Shown: piece by piece, positions 62,569-64,000 of the stretch
Layout: every line of letters begins with the position of its first letter
Numbering within the stretch: the first letter of the stretch is position 1
Assembly: GCF_014161445.1 (NCBI RefSeq)
Contig: NZ_JABBXA010000007.1
Location: forward strand, 308,290 to 372,289
Direction of reading: 5' to 3'
DNA from: Microbispora sp. H13382
GTDB taxonomy: Bacteria; Actinomycetota; Actinomycetes; Streptosporangiales; Streptosporangiaceae
DNA: 64,000 nt
Translations under genes and position numbers: made by a program
The notes under the pieces: generated by a model
What the model was told of the DNA's origin: nothing
The model's database searches: none
Seen by the model: only the letters and a program-made list of their open reading frames with translations

Positions 62569-63606
62569 ATGGCCGCAGCGAGGCGGTGGATCTGGGGCGT
62601 GCTGGTCGCTGTCACGGCCATTGCCATCCTGACCGGTTGTTCCTCAACCGCTATCACGTCGGAGGTCTCATGGCCGCAGCCGAGCTGGCATCCTCAGACC
62701 GGCCCCGATGCGCGTTTCGCGGCCGACGATCTTTGCCCGAAGGGCCGAGGGCCGAGGGGTCTGGATTGCCGTTCGAAAGCTCCCGGATATAAGGCATGCA
62801 TGAAGCAGCATCCGGGGAAAAATTCGGCCATGCTGTGCCAGCAAGCGCTTATCGTCCGTATTGAATGCCGATTCGGAGAACGAGCCGCATTCCACATCGA
62901 ACACGACTGTGCCTCGTCGTTCGAATCCTACGTGTCATGCCGGACGGGAACTCCGAAGCGGTCTGATGACGTGTGCGCCGCAGGCGAGAGAGAGTTCCTG
63001 CGTTGCCCAGAGAGTCTCGATCCGGCCGGCGATTTCAACTGCGTGAAGGCACGAGACGCCTACTACGATTGTCGCGGCGACACGCGCGCCGAAGACATAT
63101 ATTGCTCGACGTACATTGAAGTCGTCGGCGTGTGTTCCGCACTGCGGGTGAGGTGCTCCGACCTTCTCGACAAGTACCTCACGTGCACAGATAAAGGGTC
63201 CTCCCCCAATGAGTGCGCCTTCGGGTCGTACATGAGGCTCAACTGCCTGCATGACCTGAAATCCGGCATCTTTCTGCAGACCTCGACATGCGACTCCATC
63301 TGGAGTGAACACCTCAAAAATTGTTCCGGCACTAAGGGACTGGAGGTCGGCGGTCCTACGCCCTGTACACACGCCGCGAACTGGAACGAAGCGAGCTTTT
63401 CGATCTGCGAAAGGCAGGGCGGCTCCCCCGAAACCATCGGCGTGGCTTATGTCAACCCAAAGGACGACAGCAATTACCGATTGCCGATCTGCTGGGCACC
63501 TAAAAGCGAGAATCACCATATGAACGAGGAGGCCGAACACGCTATAGGCGAGAGGGTTGTCCGCGCCATACACCGCCTCGGCGAAACCCGCTACGAATCC
63601 ATGTGA
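62569..63606 (+). CDS. Cys-rich lipoprotein with tandem Cx9C motifs
   Basis: 345 aa. The lipoprotein signal is clear: basic start, hydrophobic core and the box 'AILTGC' with Cys24. Residues 56-252 contain eight Cx9C motifs (67-77, 90-100, 114-124, 136-146, 158-168, 179-189, 196-206, 216-226), plus Cx10C at each end (56-67, 241-252). The spacing of about 22 residues suggests a row of disulfide-linked helical hairpins like eukaryotic CHCH proteins. ATG at 62569 follows GGGAGG. Codon use is lower in GC than the rest, hinting at transfer. Function unknown. Confidence 0.85.
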   Translation: MAAARRWIWGVLVAVTAIAILTGCSSTAITSEVSWPQPSWHPQTGPDARFAADDLCPKGRGPRGLDCRSKAPGYKACMKQHPGKNSAMLCQQALIVRIECRFGERAAFHIEHDCASSFESYVSCRTGTPKRSDDVCAAGEREFLRCPESLDPAGDFNCVKARDAYYDCRGDTRAEDIYCSTYIEVVGVCSALRVRCSDLLDKYLTCTDKGSSPNECAFGSYMRLNCLHDLKSGIFLQTSTCDSIWSEHLKNCSGTKGLEVGGPTPCTHAANWNEASFSICERQGGSPETIGVAYVNPKDDSNYRLPICWAPKSENHHMNEEAEHAIGERVVRAIHRLGETRYESM

Positions 63607-63894
63607 TCACTTAGCCGTTCCCGTCCTCGCGCTTGGCGACAGCAGAGCCGATGTATTTCCGGCACGCCGATGGCACGACGAACGCGTCTCTTGTCGCAGT
63701 TCGCGATTTCTTCTGATCACGGCTGGCGGTCACCTCGCCGCCTTCAATGGCACGACGGTCAAGGAGTATGCCGCGAGGTGCGGACCTGCCCGCCTCTTCC
63801 CTACCCGATCTTTCCGTCTGCCTCGACCCACCGCGAAGCGGCAGCGGGCCGGCGACGGAAGGTCAAGCCCGTACTCGCGATGCTCCTATGACTG
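63607..63894. other. 288-bp gap before the transposase tail, no gene seen
   Basis: Short plus-strand frames here lack ribosome sites. No clear inverted repeat marking an insertion-sequence end was found. Confidence 0.55.
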
Positions 63895-64000
63895 TCAAGC
63901 CGCTTGAACTGCGGCTTGTGGGGTGGCGTCTGGGGTGATCAGGTCCTTATAGACCTCTCTGGCGACGTAGCGTTTCAGGCAGCGGATGATCTCTTTCTTG
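63895..64000 (-). CDS. Transposase C-terminus, IS110-like, cut by the window edge
   Basis: 34 codons before the stop are visible, reading 'KKEIIRCLKRYVAREVYKDL' and then a Pro/Ala/Gln tail. The 'EIIRCLKRYVAREVY' segment resembles a conserved stretch of IS110-family transposases. The gene continues to the right of the window, so whether the element is intact cannot be seen. I place it in the IS110 family from memory of this motif only. Confidence 0.5.
   Translation of the reverse strand, partial: KKEIIRCLKRYVAREVYKDLITPDATPQAAVQAA

Noticed and set aside
61968..62657. Overlapping plus and minus frames between sigJ and the lipoprotein gene
   Set aside because: No ribosome site, no recognisable motif, and each overlaps a better-supported gene or runs past the lipoprotein start. 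A decayed gene is possible but not provable by eye.
62569..63606. Cys-rich gene as eukaryotic contamination, because Cx9C is typical of mitochondria
   Set aside because: It has a bacterial ribosome site, a lipoprotein signal with LTGC box and no interruption, and is continuous with actinobacterial sequence.
1..64000. tRNA and rRNA genes
   Set aside because: I scanned the gaps for T-loop-like GGTTCGA(A/T) segments and rRNA-like stretches and found none that I could fold into a gene.

Overview
The window is very GC-rich, has many GTG starts, many 4-nt ATGA/GTGA gene overlaps, BTAD/SARP-type and ECF regulators, a Spo0M homologue, a mycothiol-type DinB-fold protein and a rifampin phosphotransferase. 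This points to a high-GC actinomycete chromosome, plausibly from the Streptosporangiales/Streptomyces side; I cannot name the species. About 54 genes are supported. I see no rRNA, tRNA or CRISPR array. GC content drops visibly at the far right end, where a Cys-rich lipoprotein and the tail of a transposase lie.

Layout. 1-22.3 kb is ordinary accessory metabolism and regulation: an ArsR/SRPBCC pair, an FAD oxidase plus DUF429 pair, a large BTAD-AAA regulator, a CDF metal exporter with a His-Gly run, a Spo0M homologue, two separate YCII-ECF42 sigma modules, a GH10 glycosidase without a signal peptide, a MarR/hydrolase divergent pair with a palindrome between them, an epimerase/aldo-keto reductase pair and a secreted phosphatase-like protein.

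22.4-34.4 kb (minus strand) is the most unusual part. It is a tightly packed, probably single operon: ECF-like sigma factor, papain-like cysteine peptidase, small unknown protein, a dynamin-like protein without a visible P-loop, two dynamin-family GTPases, an actin/Hsp70-fold-like protein and a 1163-aa HerA/VirB4-like ATPase with membrane segments and two Cys clusters. A LuxR-type regulator is divergent from it. The set looks like a membrane-acting NTPase machine with a protease, possibly stress-, cell-envelope- or defence-related.

35.8-47.4 kb holds a NarL-type two-component system divergent from an ABC exporter, an AlkZ-like glycosylase, a PaiB-like protein, a DUF4240 protein, a methyltransferase, the NAD(P) transhydrogenase pntAB and a PIG-V-like mannosyltransferase. 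47.6-51.4 kb holds a possible RiPP locus: a 34-residue peptide with a strong ribosome binding site, then a TPR protein and a SagB-type dehydrogenase, with no YcaO gene, divergent from a luciferase-like flavin oxidoreductase.

51.7-64 kb holds a two-TM protein with Rossmann domains and a C-terminal RyR domain, rifampin phosphotransferase, an AraC regulator followed by a StyA/StyB-type two-component monooxygenase, an ECF41 (SigJ) sigma factor with its oxidoreductase partner, a lipoprotein with eight Cx9C motifs in tandem, and the C-terminal remnant or edge of an IS110-like transposase.
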